Made by a program: the position numbers and the translations under genes. From Carallia brachiata (lineage: Eukaryota > Streptophyta > Magnoliopsida > Malpighiales > Rhizophoraceae): a DNA stretch of 64,000 nt. Location: positions 286,951-350,950 of the forward strand of contig JADCRB010000096.1 in the NCBI GenBank assembly GCA_021464245.1, written 5' to 3'. The notes below the pieces were generated by a model. The model had not been told where the DNA came from. It saw only the letters and a list, made by a program, of their open reading frames with translations, and searched no databases. Of the stretch, positions 1 to 11,542 are shown in pieces. Numbering within the stretch: the stretch's first letter is position 1; each line of letters opens with the position of its first letter.

Positions 1-1808
1 GTGCCTAAAGAAGAATAAGCTGAGATTTTCTCTTAAATTTTTTAACATGTATAGAATAATGCTATTCATCTCAACTTGATATCATGAATTATACCAAATA
101 GATTAAAAAGAAAAAAAATTAAATTAATTTAAAAAAGATTGTATTTACTAATTTTCTCTTATTTCTTTTAATTTCGTCTCTTTTCTTATAACTATATCCA
201 GGGTGCATAATCATGATATTTAGTCAAAATAAATATCACTACTCAAATGTATGTATACATAGATATAGATTAAAGAAATAACTTCATTCACTAATTCCAG
301 TCCAAGCACTAGAAAGTCCCCGTTCAATTGGTTTTTGTATTAATTAGGGTCTAAGAAATATCAAAAAAAATCTTGGCGGCTTCAGTTAAGTTATTTAAAA
401 GTAAAAATAAAAAAATGCATAATTAGATGATTGAATTTATTAAAAAAAAAAACCTGTCAAGTACTATTAAAATAATACTTTGTTACTTCCTCTTGCTCCT
501 ATTTGAAATTGAAGTTATGTAATGTTATTCAATAGACAAAAAATACATGAACACAAAATTTAGACATAAAATGAAGATACATGTTACTATTTGAATCTTA
601 ACTATTAATTGAATGGGTTGCCTAGTACAGTTTATATAGTGAGACTTGCTTTAAAATATGATGGACTACACTCATTCTCACATGCTGCACGGGTTTTATA
701 TGATTATTAATATGTTTCTTATATTATTAAATTAAGAAAATTTCTTTGGAAGAGTACTTATTTTTTTTTCTATTACCTTTATTAATCTTTATATAAGCTT
801 TTATATATGTAAAATTAGAGACATGTAATTTCTATGTGATCACTTATATCCTTATATTCATAAGAAATTTGGATAATTCTCCGATTCAAAATCCAGAATT
901 AGTAGTTCAAGATTTTTTTTTTTTGTTATATCTATAACTATTTTTCTAAATTGAAAAGCAGAACAATCACAATATATAAAAATGCCAAAGGAAAAAGAAT
1001 CAATGTAGTAACAAGCACATGTCTGTGTAAAGAAGAAAAGATTGCAATAATATAAATCAATCTACTGTTATATGCATGTTTAAAACAGTTGTTTACCTTT
1101 AATTAGGCTCTTTGTAGATTATTCTGCTTCAAATAACGTAGTATTAGAAGAAATATGATAAATTAGGCATAGTCATTGTCATTGGAGAAGGATATTTAGC
1201 AGTACTAATGATAAAAAATTTAAAAAAGGAAGAAAGAACAAAAACAATTAGTTATAGTTGAAGAACAATCAATTTCTCAGCTCAAAAAAAAAAAAAACAG
1301 AGAGAGAAAACAAGAACAATTGATCTTTCTTTCACCTGTTAATATAAAATTTATAAAAGACTATAGTTATATGAAATATTGTTTACAAAATTATTGGAGA
1401 TAGCAGCATAAGTAAAGATGTCATTGAAGTTTCCCAAAAAAAAAAAAAAAAAAGATGTAATTGAAGTTAATCATAACATCTAATTCAATCATAAATCCTA
1501 CAAAACTAAAAAAGAAAGTCAAAAATTAGAATTATTAATAAAAACATAATATTGAAAATGTAGACAATCAAAAGAAATTAATATTTATTTACGAATTCCT
1601 ACCTTTATGTCAACCTTCCAAAACACATGATGGTGACGTCAAATAATTTGTGAGAGAGACATGGGATGGGTGATAACCCTCCGTTATCTACATCAATTTG
1701 GTTTTTGCCTCTTATATCGTAAGATTGAGGTTGGGGAATTATTAGGAGTAAATTGACATTCTTTCATTTTTTTTCTTGCCTTATAATTCCTCCCAAAATT
1801 AAAGGGGA
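1..1808. other. AT-rich distal upstream region of GLP-a, B1
   Basis: No gene seen. The sequence is AT-rich with long A runs (near 1284 and 1437) and no open frame resembling a protein. Its B2 counterpart is 29060-30865; B3 keeps the first 1.05 kb (55275 to about 56319). Confidence 0.7.
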
Positions 1809-1816
1809 AGCTTAAT

Positions 1817-2697
1817 CATGGTTACAAAACTTGGCGTAGCCCGGCCGGTCGGACCGGTGACCCGAGCACTAAGCCGGGCCGGGTAGTTCAAACAGTAACT
1901 GGGTTGTTCAAAGCATAACATGTGCTTTTACGTTTTTTCTGTGGGTGAAATGCTTCTTCTCTTTTTCTTTTTGTAAAACTTATTTACTTTCTTTTTTTTT
2001 TCTCTCTCTTTTTAATGTATCGAAGTTTTTTTTTTTTTTTTAGGTCAAATGCTTCTTTTCTTTTTCTTTTTTTTTTTTCTCTTTTTGAGTTCCAAAGTTT
2101 TGCAATTTAACTTTTTAAAGTGAGAGACTCGTACACTTAATTATCCTTTTAATTTCATTTCATTTACTCTTAAAAATATTTGAATAAATTTTTCTTATTC
2201 TTATACATTCTTATGCAAAATGCAAAAGAATTATTTTTTCTACACTCACAAAGAGTCTACTTTGTAATCACATGAGAGATAAATGATTAAATGATTGAAT
2301 TATTATTTATATAAAAATACATTTAATTACATAAAAAAATAAAAAAATAGTTTTAAAGCATCAAATTTTACGAAATATAATTATAATATTTATTATGTAA
2401 ATAATTAATAATATTTTTTATTTTTCATGACATAAATTTTTCTTATTATTACAAATATAAATATAGAATTCCATCATTACAATTATTGTGTTAAATTGTA
2501 CAAAACATTTGTGTGTCTATTTAGTGTATTTTTCTTCTTAAGATGTAATTAATGATATGACTTGTTTCTATATAAAGGTAAATATTATTACAGACATTAC
2601 TCAGATTGGGTCAACTAATGACTCACTAGTTTAACCAATGACCCATTGACTCAATTTTCTGTCCGGGTCAGTATTCGAGCCGAGGTTTATAATTATG
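1817..2697. mobile_element. hAT-like MITE, B1 copy
   Basis: Non-autonomous DNA transposon of 881 bp with no coding capacity. It is flanked by a perfect 8-bp direct repeat AGCTTAAT (1809-1816 and 2698-2705). The left end reads CATGGTTACAAAAC and the right end, read in reverse complement, CATAATTATAAAC, which is an imperfect terminal inverted repeat. Both ends lead inward into unusually GC-rich CCGGG/GGGTC-rich patches, while the middle is AT-rich. An 8-bp target duplication with CA-starting ends fits the hAT superfamily. The B2 copy at the same relative site shares the flanking repeat, so insertion preceded block duplication. Confidence 0.75.
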
Positions 2698-2705
2698 AGC
2701 TTAAT

Positions 2706-3796
2706 AATTGGAAGTGTTAGTTTTAGGGGAGAATACAATAATTCAAGTTTACAACCCATTACTCATTTAGCTTACAAATCTGTTACTAATTAGTTGTATT
2801 TGAGTTTTTTGCTTTCTTTTTTGCTTTGTTTATTTATTTTTTTTTTTTTTGGGTTAGCTGTATTTGGCTTCTATATGTTGAATAATTGTATTTTCTGCAT
2901 TTGTCCATATGGAGGGAGGTGTTGAAAAAGACAACACCTAGACTCTTAAGTTTGTGGACTACGGAGACTAAGGTGCCCCAAGTAGTCGGACCAATTAACT
3001 TGCCTTCCCTAGAAATTTATTTTTATTTTCAGCCAAAAACTTTATGGGTTTGCAATTATAATTAGGAGATTCTACATTCTTTTTCGGAGATTTATAATGA
3101 TAAAAAGATATTTGAATTATTTTTAAACAAATGATGGGAGTGATTTTTGTAATAGCTCATTATCTCCATCATCATATAGAGTAATTGTATATACTTATAT
3201 AGTAATGGAAACATAACATGGTAACATGATTTTCTTTTTCTTTGTAAACGATCAAGCCATTTTTGATGGTAAGATAGTGAGCAATATTATGTAATTTTCA
3301 GTTACTATATCTATCTTTAATCAAGAAAGAAATTTCATGCATTAGTTACCTGATTATATATAGTAACCAAATTATGTCAATGATATAAGGGCAATTGAAC
3401 CCAATTGTATGCAATTTCCTTCTTCTTGTTTGAATATTTATTAGAATTGAAATTTTATTAATTACTTTGCTAGAGATACTTTTCTCTCAGATTATCCTAT
3501 TGTGATAAGATATCAATGGACTTTAGTCAAGTGACAGTGAATATCAATTCTAAGAATATATGGAAACGACTTCAATTTTTAACGTTCTTAAGCACACACA
3601 CCCAAATTAAAAGGATAAGCATTGAAAACATCCAAAATAGAAAAATCTTATCCTAAGAGCATAATATATGGAAACAAGTTCAATTTCCAGTATCCTTAAG
3701 TTAAAAAAAAAAAAAAAAAAAGCATTGAAATTTTCCAAAATAAAAAATGTTACCCATTTGGAAATAGCATGACTGGCTGTCTCAATGGTTCTCCTC
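2706..3796. other. Proximal upstream region of GLP-a, B1
   Basis: Non-coding, AT-rich. It includes about 70 bp (near 3139-3210) absent from B2 and B3, where the flanks join directly. No gene or RNA recognised. Confidence 0.65.
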
Positions 3797-3802
3797 TATA
3801 AA
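3797..3802 (+). promoter_or_regulatory. TATA box of GLP-a, B1
   Basis: TATAAA 87 bp before the last base ahead of the chosen ATG (3889), conserved in B2 (32813) and B3 (57826). Placement fits a short 5' leader. The ATG at 3802 overlaps the box, so it should lie upstream of the transcription start and not be used. Confidence 0.7.
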
Positions 3803-3888
3803 TGCTCTCGTTTCCCACCGAAGTCATCTCACCCCATAACAAAACCAAAGGAACAGAAGTTACAGTGCTGTTGGAGTACAGTAGCAAA

Positions 3889-5191
3889 ATGAAAGGCGTT
3901 CGTTTCCTTACAGCTCTAGCTATCTTTGCTTTGGCATCTTTCCTTGTCTCTGCCTATGACCCCAGTCTTCTTCAGGACTTTTGTGTGGCCATCAAGGAGC
4001 CTAATGGTGGTATGTTTGCATCACTACGTTGGCCCTTATAGCTAGAGTCTTTGAGATTCTATCATAATATATTAATTCTTTTTGATGCCCAAAATTGGTT
4101 CGAGAAAGTACCATAAACATCACCAATCGTTATAATTTAATGATTATGAGATTCGTTCATATTGTAGGTTATAGATTCAAACTAAAAGTATGTTTAATTC
4201 TGAATAGTTTTGGGAGTGGTTACTAGATTTAGTGTAGGGTGTTACACTATATGTATACGTAAGTATTATATTTTAATGTTTGCTTGCTATGTTGCACGAG
4301 CACCGATATGAATACAGCGGATACAGATATACCAACACGTAAATCTTAACACAGATGCACATACACATGCACACGCGCGCGCGCACACAAATATTGTATT
4401 ATATACAAATATAAATTTAAGTAAATGTTATTATTTGAAAATTATAACCTAAATTTTAAATTAAATTTAATTATTGTTAAAATAAATTTTTATTTATTTA
4501 TTTTGATGTACAAGTTTTGGTCTGTCGGACATATGTTTATATCCTGTACGACGAGTGTCCAGCACGGATACTTCATTAAAATACACGTGTCTGTGTATTC
4601 TTGTTTGCTTGATGTTTAACTAAATGTTCGGTACCTGCAGCGTTCGTGAACGGGCAGTTCTGCAAGAATCCAAAGCTTGTAACTGCGGATGATTTCTACT
4701 TCCAAGGGCTAAACACTCCTGCAACCACTAACGCCAGCAAACTTGGTTTTGGGATCAAACCAGTCTTCGTTGACCAACTTCCGGGACTCAACACTCTGGG
4801 CGTCTCCATGGCTCGTCTTGACTTCGCAGTGGGCGGTGTGGCGCCACCGCACACTCACCCTCGTGCCACGGAGATGGTGGTGGTTACACAGGGCACCCTC
4901 CTTGCTGGATTTGTTGCATCCAGCCAGAACAATGCCCTTTTCACCAAAGTCCTAAATGCGGGAGATGTCTTTGTGTTCCCAATTGGACAAATTCATTTCC
5001 TATACAACATAGGAAAGGTCAATGCTGTTGCATTCGCTGCAATCAGCAGCCAAAATCCTGGTGTCATATTAGTTCCATTTTCTGTCTTTGGATCAAAACC
5101 GCCCATCAAGGAAGACATTCTTGCCAAGTCCTTCCAAGTCAACGTGGATGTTATCAAGCAACTTCAGAAGCCCTATGACTTAAAAAGATGA
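3889..5191 (+). CDS. Germin-like protein GLP-a, B1 (intact, two exons)
   Basis: Spliced CDS 3889-4009 plus 4641-5191 gives 223 residues, usual for the family. Residues 1-22 are a signal peptide ending in VSA before YDPS. Cys32 (QDFCVA) and Cys48 (GQFCKN) are the conserved disulfide pair. Germin box 1 ([10 protein letters not shown]) supplies metal ligands His111, His113 and Glu118; box 2 ([13 protein letters not shown]) supplies His159, with Asn163 after it. N71-A-S is a possible glycosylation site. Germins form hexamers in the cell wall and are known as Mn-dependent superoxide dismutases or oxalate oxidases; which activity this one has cannot be read here. The donor GTATGT at 4010 and acceptor CTGCAG ending 4640 fit a 631-bp phase-1 intron. 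The C-terminus YDLKR is unusual: relative to B3 an 8-bp loss removed the normal stop and extended the frame. Confidence 0.93.
4280..4620. mobile_element. Possible intronic MITE in GLP-a, B1
   Basis: The GLP-a intron carries a stretch starting near GCACGAGCACCGATATG and ending near GTCCAGCACGGATACTTC. Its ends are roughly inverse to each other (GGATAC-type motifs) and the centre holds a CA/CG microsatellite near 4370-4388. Counterparts are near 33305-33860 and 58325-58885, where the element has about 270 bp more. Boundaries and family are uncertain. Confidence 0.35.
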
Positions 5192-7580
5192 GCGAAGACC
5201 CACATTAAGATTGGGGCCCCTTCCCCTTGATCTTGATTGTATCGTGTTAACTTCCCTTAAATCTATTAGAGGCCATTCATATTTTGTGAAAGTCTTTAAC
5301 ATGATAAAGGAAATTTTGCCTTATTCCGTATTTTTGACCATCGTGTTGAATTTTAAGCTTCAATTGTGTTTTCATTTTCTATCTGGTTTTATATTCACCA
5401 ATTCTTAATTAATAAAGGGCTTTATTACATGGACAAGGTAAATGAACAAGCGAGATCAATTCAGGTAATATTGAATTAAAGGATTTTATTTTTTTAATTA
5501 ATTTTTCCCGTTCACATATGGACAGTTCGTTTTCTAAAAAAGGACAATGAAGAAAAATTAGCCTTGAGGGAGGCCCATTTACAGGGATCAAATTAATTCG
5601 TAGAAATCATATCTAGAAACAATTCAATTTCAAACGTTTAAATTGTTATAATCATAAATTAAGTTCGAAAATCTTAGACTTCTTTTTCCAATCAGTCTTT
5701 CCATTTTTAACTTCTATATTATGCCACTTTAGTTACTTAATCAATCCAATAAAATATATTCTTTGACTTTGATCTTTTTTCTCGGTCACAATGCTCCTTA
5801 AGATATCATCCGTTGACCAGAGAACATATGTTATATGTCAGTTATGACTTATGATTCTTTTTTCCATCAACATTGCATATCTTTTTTTGGAAGATCAACA
5901 TTGCATATCTAATATACCACGAATAGTCTCGATACGTAACCACAAGGAATCAATCTCTTTTCAATTGCCATTCTCTCTGTGTTGATTACTGCAATTCGAT
6001 TAGGACTCGAAACCATAATTTCAAGCATTTCAATTAGGAATCGGAACCATAATTTCCAACAATTTTCACAGCAACAATTAGTGACAAAGTCTTTTTTTCT
6101 TTTGGGTCCATCTAAATTGGGCAAAGGAGAGTTATCTAGGATGATTACTAAACTACACTTGGTGATTAATTATAATTAGTAACATAGACTACTGTTGATG
6201 CAATGATTTAAAAGGTGTATAGGTGTTTGATAAGAAAAAGAATTATTTGAGTGGTAAAAATAAAGTTTGTATTTGAGAATGGAGCACAGAAAATAATGGG
6301 GCAAAAATGAGTTGCAAGGTGACACAAGAAAATTTTTAAACTGATCTTTGAATTCTTGTTTTTGATAACTTAAACCTTCTGCCAGCTGCGGCCTTTTTAT
6401 GGGCTTATATTCATATGTGAACAAATTTAAAATGTTTTGGCTGCCGACTTAACTATTTCCATGCACGTGCAGAGTTGATTTTTCCATGCACATGCAGACA
6501 AGATTACACCTAGCTTTAATAGCCTGTTTGGATTATGAGTTCGCGAGAAAGAAATTTGTGAGAAAGAAAATCATAAAAAAAGAAAATTATGTAAAAGAAA
6601 ATTGTAAGAATTTGTTGTTTTGATTGTGAGAAATATGTGAAAAATAAATTGATGAGAAAGTGAAATTATGTGTTTAGATTGTATGAGAAAATGAAGAAAA
6701 AGAAAATATATAGTTGAAATTATAAAAATACCCCTACAAATGCATCAGTAAAGGAGATCTTGTTAAGCTCTTTTGGTAATTTTATTGCATGTCTTTTTTT
6801 TTGTCCGTTTGATTTTTATTGTACTTTTTTTGACACCCTCAAATTTTCTATTGGCTTTCATTTCTTATGTTATTTCCATAAAATCCAAACGGTGTAAATT
6901 GCCTAGGTTGCGTGTTCTCTTTCAAATTCTTTTCTTCAGCACAGAACAAACAGAGGGTAAAGACATGCTAATTTATAATATTCAACAAATTAAGATGATA
7001 GACTATGCTGCCATGCATATAAAATAAACAATAGCCATCACTCATTTGATGCATGCATACATGCAAGCTGAACTTAATTACACGCTACAAGACAAGTTTG
7101 GTGTCGTGTGGAAGTACGCAACACACAAACTAACAAGCAAAATGCAATTTCAAAATGAACAATCTTTTGCTGAAATGGAAATGAACCAAAGCGAGCAGCA
7201 TTAACGAAAGCTACAACCCCATGTGTAGAGATCATCAAAGTTCAACCTCGTTCCAATTGCCTTAATAAAAATGCACTGACGATACTTGAGGTCAGAGTTG
7301 GAGGGCTCGTACCACAAGAAGTCAAAGAGATCATTCAGTTCAAATTTTAATTTGGAAAAAAAATATAGCCATGAAAAATTACAAATAGAAAATAGTTATA
7401 GTACAATCGAATAATTGATTTATCTAATTAATAGATTAATGTTTGCAACAAAAGTAAATATATTTTTTTGTTGGTTTTTTGTTGATTATTTGGTTGTATA
7501 AGTCAATAGATCAATTACAATGTGGCTCTTTTACGTCTGTAATTTTCCATATCCTGTATTAGGACTCTTTTAATCTAGTG
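5192..7580. other. Intergenic region GLP-a to GLP-b, B1
   Basis: No gene recognised. The first 200 bp form the GLP-a 3' UTR region, conserved in B3. At about 6525, 6615 and 6671 there are three degenerate copies of a motif like TGTTTxGATTxTGAGAAA inside a purine-rich stretch ending near 6760, possibly a MITE. Nearly identical to B2 34456-36851. Confidence 0.55.
7201..7350 (-). pseudogene. Unrecognised antisense open segment with protein-like composition
   Basis: On the - strand, about 49 codons from near 7350 to a TAA at 7201-7203 read without interruption and end in a protein-like sequence (…RLNFDDLYTWGCSFR). No start codon or splice site is assigned. The B2 counterpart (about 36470-36625) has an in-frame TAG in place of the TGG after DFL, so at least that copy is not coding. 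It may be the last-exon fragment of some unrelated gene or transposon carried with the block; I do not recognise the family. Low confidence. Confidence 0.2.
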
Positions 7581-7588
7581 TATAAATA
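7581..7588 (+). promoter_or_regulatory. TATA box of GLP-b, B1
   Basis: TATAAATA 78 bp before the last base ahead of the ATG at 7667; identical in B2 at 36852-36859. The gene behind it in B1 is broken, so the promoter may drive a truncated message. Confidence 0.7.
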
Positions 7589-7666
7589 GTCGTGCGCTGC
7601 TTGCAAGTTTTCTCGTCCAACGCTAGAGAGACTTGAGGCAAGCGACGTAGTAAGGGTAAAGAGATT

Positions 7667-8435
7667 ATGAGAGCAGCTGATTTCCTTTCAGCCTTCGGCC
7701 TAATCTTGGCTTTGGCTTCCTCATTTGCTACTGCCTATGATCCCAGTCCACTGCAGGACTTTTGTGTAGCTGCAAATGACACTAACTCAGCTGGTAATTA
7801 TATGCATCCAAAAGCATGCCTAGTTGCTTTGCTCCCTGAATTGTTGATGTATGCAGTCATGATGGCTAATGTTTTTTCTTAATTTTTGCAGTCTTTGTGA
7901 ATGGGGAATTCTGCAAGAATCCGAGCGACGCGACGATCGATGACTTCTTGTTTTCAGGCCTAGATGTTCCTAGGGACACATCAAACGAACTTGGAGTAAA
8001 CATTACTTTCGTAGATGTTGGTATGATACCAGGACTCAACACTCAGGGCTTAACCTTGGCTCGCCTTGACTTTGCACCAAACGGTGGCCTAAATCCACCC
8101 CACTATCATCCCCGAGCGTCGGAGATCCTACTAGTCTTGGAGGGCACACTCTATGCAGGCTTTGTTACAACCATCGCTTCTTCTCCAAAGTCCTGCATCC
8201 AGGAGATGTGATTGTTTTTCCCCTTGGGCTCATTCACTTTCAGCGGAATATTGGCAGCACTAGCGCAGTTGCTGTTGCTACATTAAGCAGCCAAAATCCA
8301 GGAGTGGTAACTGTGGCAAATGCACTCTTTGGAGCAAATCCTGCTATTTCTCCTGGAGTTCTTGCCAAGGCATTACATTTGAAAAGGTGCGAGGTGGAAT
8401 CTCTTCAGGAACAGACTTGGCCGAATCCAAGTTAA
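7667..8435 (+). pseudogene. Germin-like GLP-b, B1, frameshifted by a 10-bp deletion
   Basis: Exon 1 is 7667-7793 (signal peptide to ANDTNSAG) and exon 2 starts at 7892 after TTTTTGCAG. Compared with the intact B2 copy, ten bases (TCTAACCCGG) are missing near 8171, just after the box 1 strand (GTLYAGFVT). The frame shifts and ends at a TGA at 8209-8211. Box 2 and the C-terminal helices remain readable in the other frame (8208-8435) with no further damage, so the lesion looks recent. A product would retain His-His-Glu but lack the fourth metal ligand and should not fold as a cupin. Exon 1 differs from B2 by one residue near signal cleavage (T versus N before AYDPS). Confidence 0.9.
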
Positions 8436-9724
8436 CACAATCAGAAGTTAAAAACCAGTTCAATATTATGTACCAAAAAAAAAATAAAAGCCATTTCAGT
8501 ATTACAAACTTATGCATGATAATCTGTATGTGGTCATGCTGATATAGAAATAATTATGGCCTTAGTTTCTTTACTAGCTGTATAAGCGTCATGAAAGGTG
8601 CATGATCTAGGTTTGTAAGAGGCCAAATCCCTGTGATTTTGAATTATGGAACTTATCTTAGTTATTCCTTGTTTCACATTTCTCGTTAAATTAACAAAAA
8701 GCCAAGAGCAATCCGGGTTCAGGCTTTGGCAGCCAGCTTAGGTAATGCATATAAGGGAAAAGCTCTGACAGACTATCTAAGCTCATTGAGTTTAGGTGCT
8801 CATTGTTATGAAGGAATTGTGAATTCACGGATGCCTTCATCTTTAGATGCAAAAACATATTTAGTCTCACAAATTCTAGACTTTTTAGCATGTCCCTAAA
8901 AGGTTGCTGCATAGTTCACAGAATCAGTCAGCCACGGCATCCTTCAGAAAAAAAATCACAAAAATTTCTAGGCATACCGATGCAGCACATTTTGCAATCA
9001 ATTGTGGCTGTAACATGCTGCAATGCAATTCAATAATTCCTCTACAGTTCTGCGGCACTGTTTCATTGCAGCCCCAAGATGACACGTTTTGTAATTTCCA
9101 TTTTCCAATTAATTATGATTAAATGTAATTTTATAGTGTTAAATAATGACTATGAAACTCAAAATTTACCAAAAGTTTAAATTAAAAGTAGAGAAAATTT
9201 AAAGTTATTATAAGTCATGTTATAGATTTATTTATTTTCAATATGAGATATTTATTCTTTAACATGCTCGCTTGACATGTGTTAGGTTTAATTAGTACGT
9301 GATATAAGGAAATTAGACTGAAGCGGGTCAAACTCATAACAATGGGCCAAATTAATAAGTGCAGATAAAAAAGATAAATCAAGTTCTAATACTATGTTAA
9401 ATAATGACTATAAATTTCAAAATCTATCAAAAGTTTCAACTAAAAGTAAGGGAAGTTCAAAGTTATTATGAATAATATTATAGATTTATTTCTTTTTAAT
9501 ATGGGACTTTTATTCTTTAACATGTAGTTTTGAATCCATACTAGTTGCCACATGCGCAATATAAAGTGGTGAGCTGAGAAAGACAAGTTAAGCTGTAAAC
9601 TGAAAGGACTGTTTTCTCTTTGTTTGCACACTTCATACTTGCAAATTAGGTGGATGACTTGGTTTGTTTTTTAACTCGAAAAATTTTAGTTTATAGCGTA
9701 AAGAAGTAGATTAAGGCCTTTGTT
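8436..9724. other. GLP-b 3' flank with two diverged copies of a repeat, B1
   Basis: No gene recognised. Two related segments, about 9130-9265 and 9391-9523, share TGTTAAATAATGACTAT, CAAAGTTATTAT-like and TTTATTCTTTAACATG blocks and are about 260 bp apart; they resemble decayed terminal parts of a transposon. The antisense open frame at 8691-8912 is present unchanged in B2 but has no recognisable domain and lies in near-identical duplicated DNA, so its conservation carries no weight. Confidence 0.45.
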
Positions 9725-10039
9725 TGCTAGTAATGCCAAACTTACATGACTTAGTTCTGTAACTAAGATACGGTCATAAACAATATAAAATTATTAGGCG
9801 TTGGCTTTTTTAAAACCAAATTACAAATTTGCTTGCAATGCCAAATTTATGTGACTTAGATCTTTAAAGAAGATGCTATCATAAACAATATAAAACTATC
9901 AGGCGATGGCTTTTTTCAAACCAAATTACAAATTTGCTTGTAATGCCAAACTTACATGACTTAGTTCTCTAACTAAAATGCTATTATAAACAATATAAAA
10001 CTATTAGGGGTTGACTTTTTTCAAACCAAATTACAAATT
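9725..10039. repeat. 105-bp tandem repeat, three units, B1
   Basis: Three head-to-tail units with GCCAAACTTACATGAC-like starts at 9735, 9840 and 9945, an exact 105-bp period. Each unit ends in AAACCAAATTACAAATTTG. The same array is at 39001-39318. One further diverged unit lies upstream of GLP-d in B2 (about 41742-41850), so the repeat is part of the promoter flank duplicated together with GLP-c/d. Confidence 0.85.
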
Positions 10040-10730
10040 TGCAAGATGTACTTAATATAATCGTGGATTTTTCTTTTCCTTCTCATGGTAGAAGTGGATG
10101 GTCAAAGAGATTTAAAGTTTGTCATTTACCCTTTGTTCCTTTTACTGAGGAATATATGGTAGGTTGTGTACGCATGTAGTTAAATGAGAAGAAAGGTTTG
10201 AAATTTAGCTGTCTCCAGAATTGAGGATCGAACCAAAAATTTGCTGCAACTGCAAAGATGGACAGCAGGAAAAAAAACATATACAAAAACACATAGAAAA
10301 AGCACAAGCTAACAAAGCTAGTATCAACATTCATCAAACATTTTAGTATTAAATTGGTTGGGAAGGCCGTCTTGGAAGAAATCGATGATACTAGTTTACA
10401 ATTGAAGACTATAGATGGTGCTAATTCCTTCTAGTAGGCAGGCTGAAATATCTATGTCAGTAGAGTGCTTAAGCAATTTATTGATTTGATTCAGTGTCTG
10501 GTGGAGAAAGGGTATGAGAGGATACTTCCAATTTGCATTGGTTATCGATTTGGTTCAGTATCTGCTTGAGCATATAAACAGATAGACAATGATCCCTCGT
10601 CTTTCAGTTAAAATTCACCCAAAAAAAACTGATTCAATCACTTGTCAACAATAAATAGAGTCTTCAGCCATGAAATATTTCTCACCCTCAACATTATACT
10701 TGACATTAAGTAATAGACAATTTGAGTACA
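10040..10730. promoter_or_regulatory. Upstream region of GLP-c, B1
   Basis: Non-coding. A TATAAA at 10573-10578 lies 152 bp before the last base ahead of the ATG (10731) and an AATAAATAGAG stretch occurs near 10650; which serves as core promoter cannot be decided. B2 counterpart is 39319-40009. Confidence 0.4.
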
Positions 10731-11542
10731 ATGAAGGAAATCCACTTCATTCTGTCCTCTGTCCTTCTGGTTTTTATCTCTGCTGCTTCTGCCCTTGATC
10801 CTAGTCCTCTTCAGGACTTCTGTGTAGCTATCAACAACATCAACAATGGCGGTATATGTTTCCCGACTGCATTATTTTTAGCCTATGAATGCATTAAATG
10901 TATCGCATGAACAAGAGCATCATCCAGATAGAAACAAATAATAAAATTATTTTCCTTTTTCCTTGTGACAGAATTTGACATCTCAAACATTTTTTCTATG
11001 CAGTGTTTGTGAATGGAAAGTTCTGCAACGATCCGAAGCTAACAACAGCGGATGATTTCTTCTTTTCAGGGTTTGACATGCCAAGGAACACATCAAACAA
11101 AGTTGGGTGCATTGTCACTCTCTTGAATGTTAACAAAATTCCTGGGCTTAACACTCTAGGCATATCCATGGCCCGTCTCGAGTTTGCACCTTCTGGCCTA
11201 AATGCAACCCACACTCACCCTCACACCAAGGAGATCCTGACAGTCCTGGAACGCACCCTTTATGTAGGTTTCGTCACATCAAACTAGGATGATAATCGCT
11301 TCTTCACCAAAATCCTGAATGCAGGAGACGTTTTTGTATTTCCAATTGGTCTCATGCACTTCCAGTATAATGTCGGAAATACCAAATCTGTAACTATTGC
11401 TTCATTGAACAGCCAAAATCCGGGACTCATCCTCATAGGAAATACAGTGTTCGGAGCCAAGCCACCAATTAATACTGATGTTCTCGCTAAGGCTTTCCAG
11501 TTGGACAAAAATGTGGTGAACTACCTCCAGAACAAGTTCTGA
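10731..11542 (+). pseudogene. Germin-like GLP-c, B1, one in-frame stop
   Basis: Exon 1 10731-10851 and exon 2 11004-11542 (intron 152 bp) give a frame of about 219 codons that is complete except for one TAG at 11285-11287. Related GLP-d reads CAG (Gln) at that place (AS/TS-N-Q-D), so a single C-to-T change made the stop. Beyond it box 2 ([13 protein letters not shown]) and the C-terminus ending NKF are undamaged. Box 1 is modified ([10 protein letters not shown], then LERTL where the family has Gly), so the barrel may have been drifting already. The identical stop is in B2, so it predates block duplication. Truncation removes the fourth metal ligand. A readthrough product cannot be excluded but nothing supports one. 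Confidence 0.88.

Noticed and set aside
1838..1895. GC-rich patch considered as a CpG promoter or tRNA
   Set aside because: It lies just inside the left end of the hAT-like MITE and has a degenerate inverse partner at the other end, so it belongs to the transposon; no cloverleaf could be drawn.
3802..3888. In-frame upstream ATG that would extend GLP-a by 29 residues
   Set aside because: The ATG overlaps the TATA box and should lie upstream of the transcript start. The protein beginning at 3889 has a normal signal peptide, while the extension would bury it.
9725..10039. Possible CRISPR-like regular repeat
   Set aside because: Three contiguous 105-bp tandem units with no spacers, in a plant nuclear locus.
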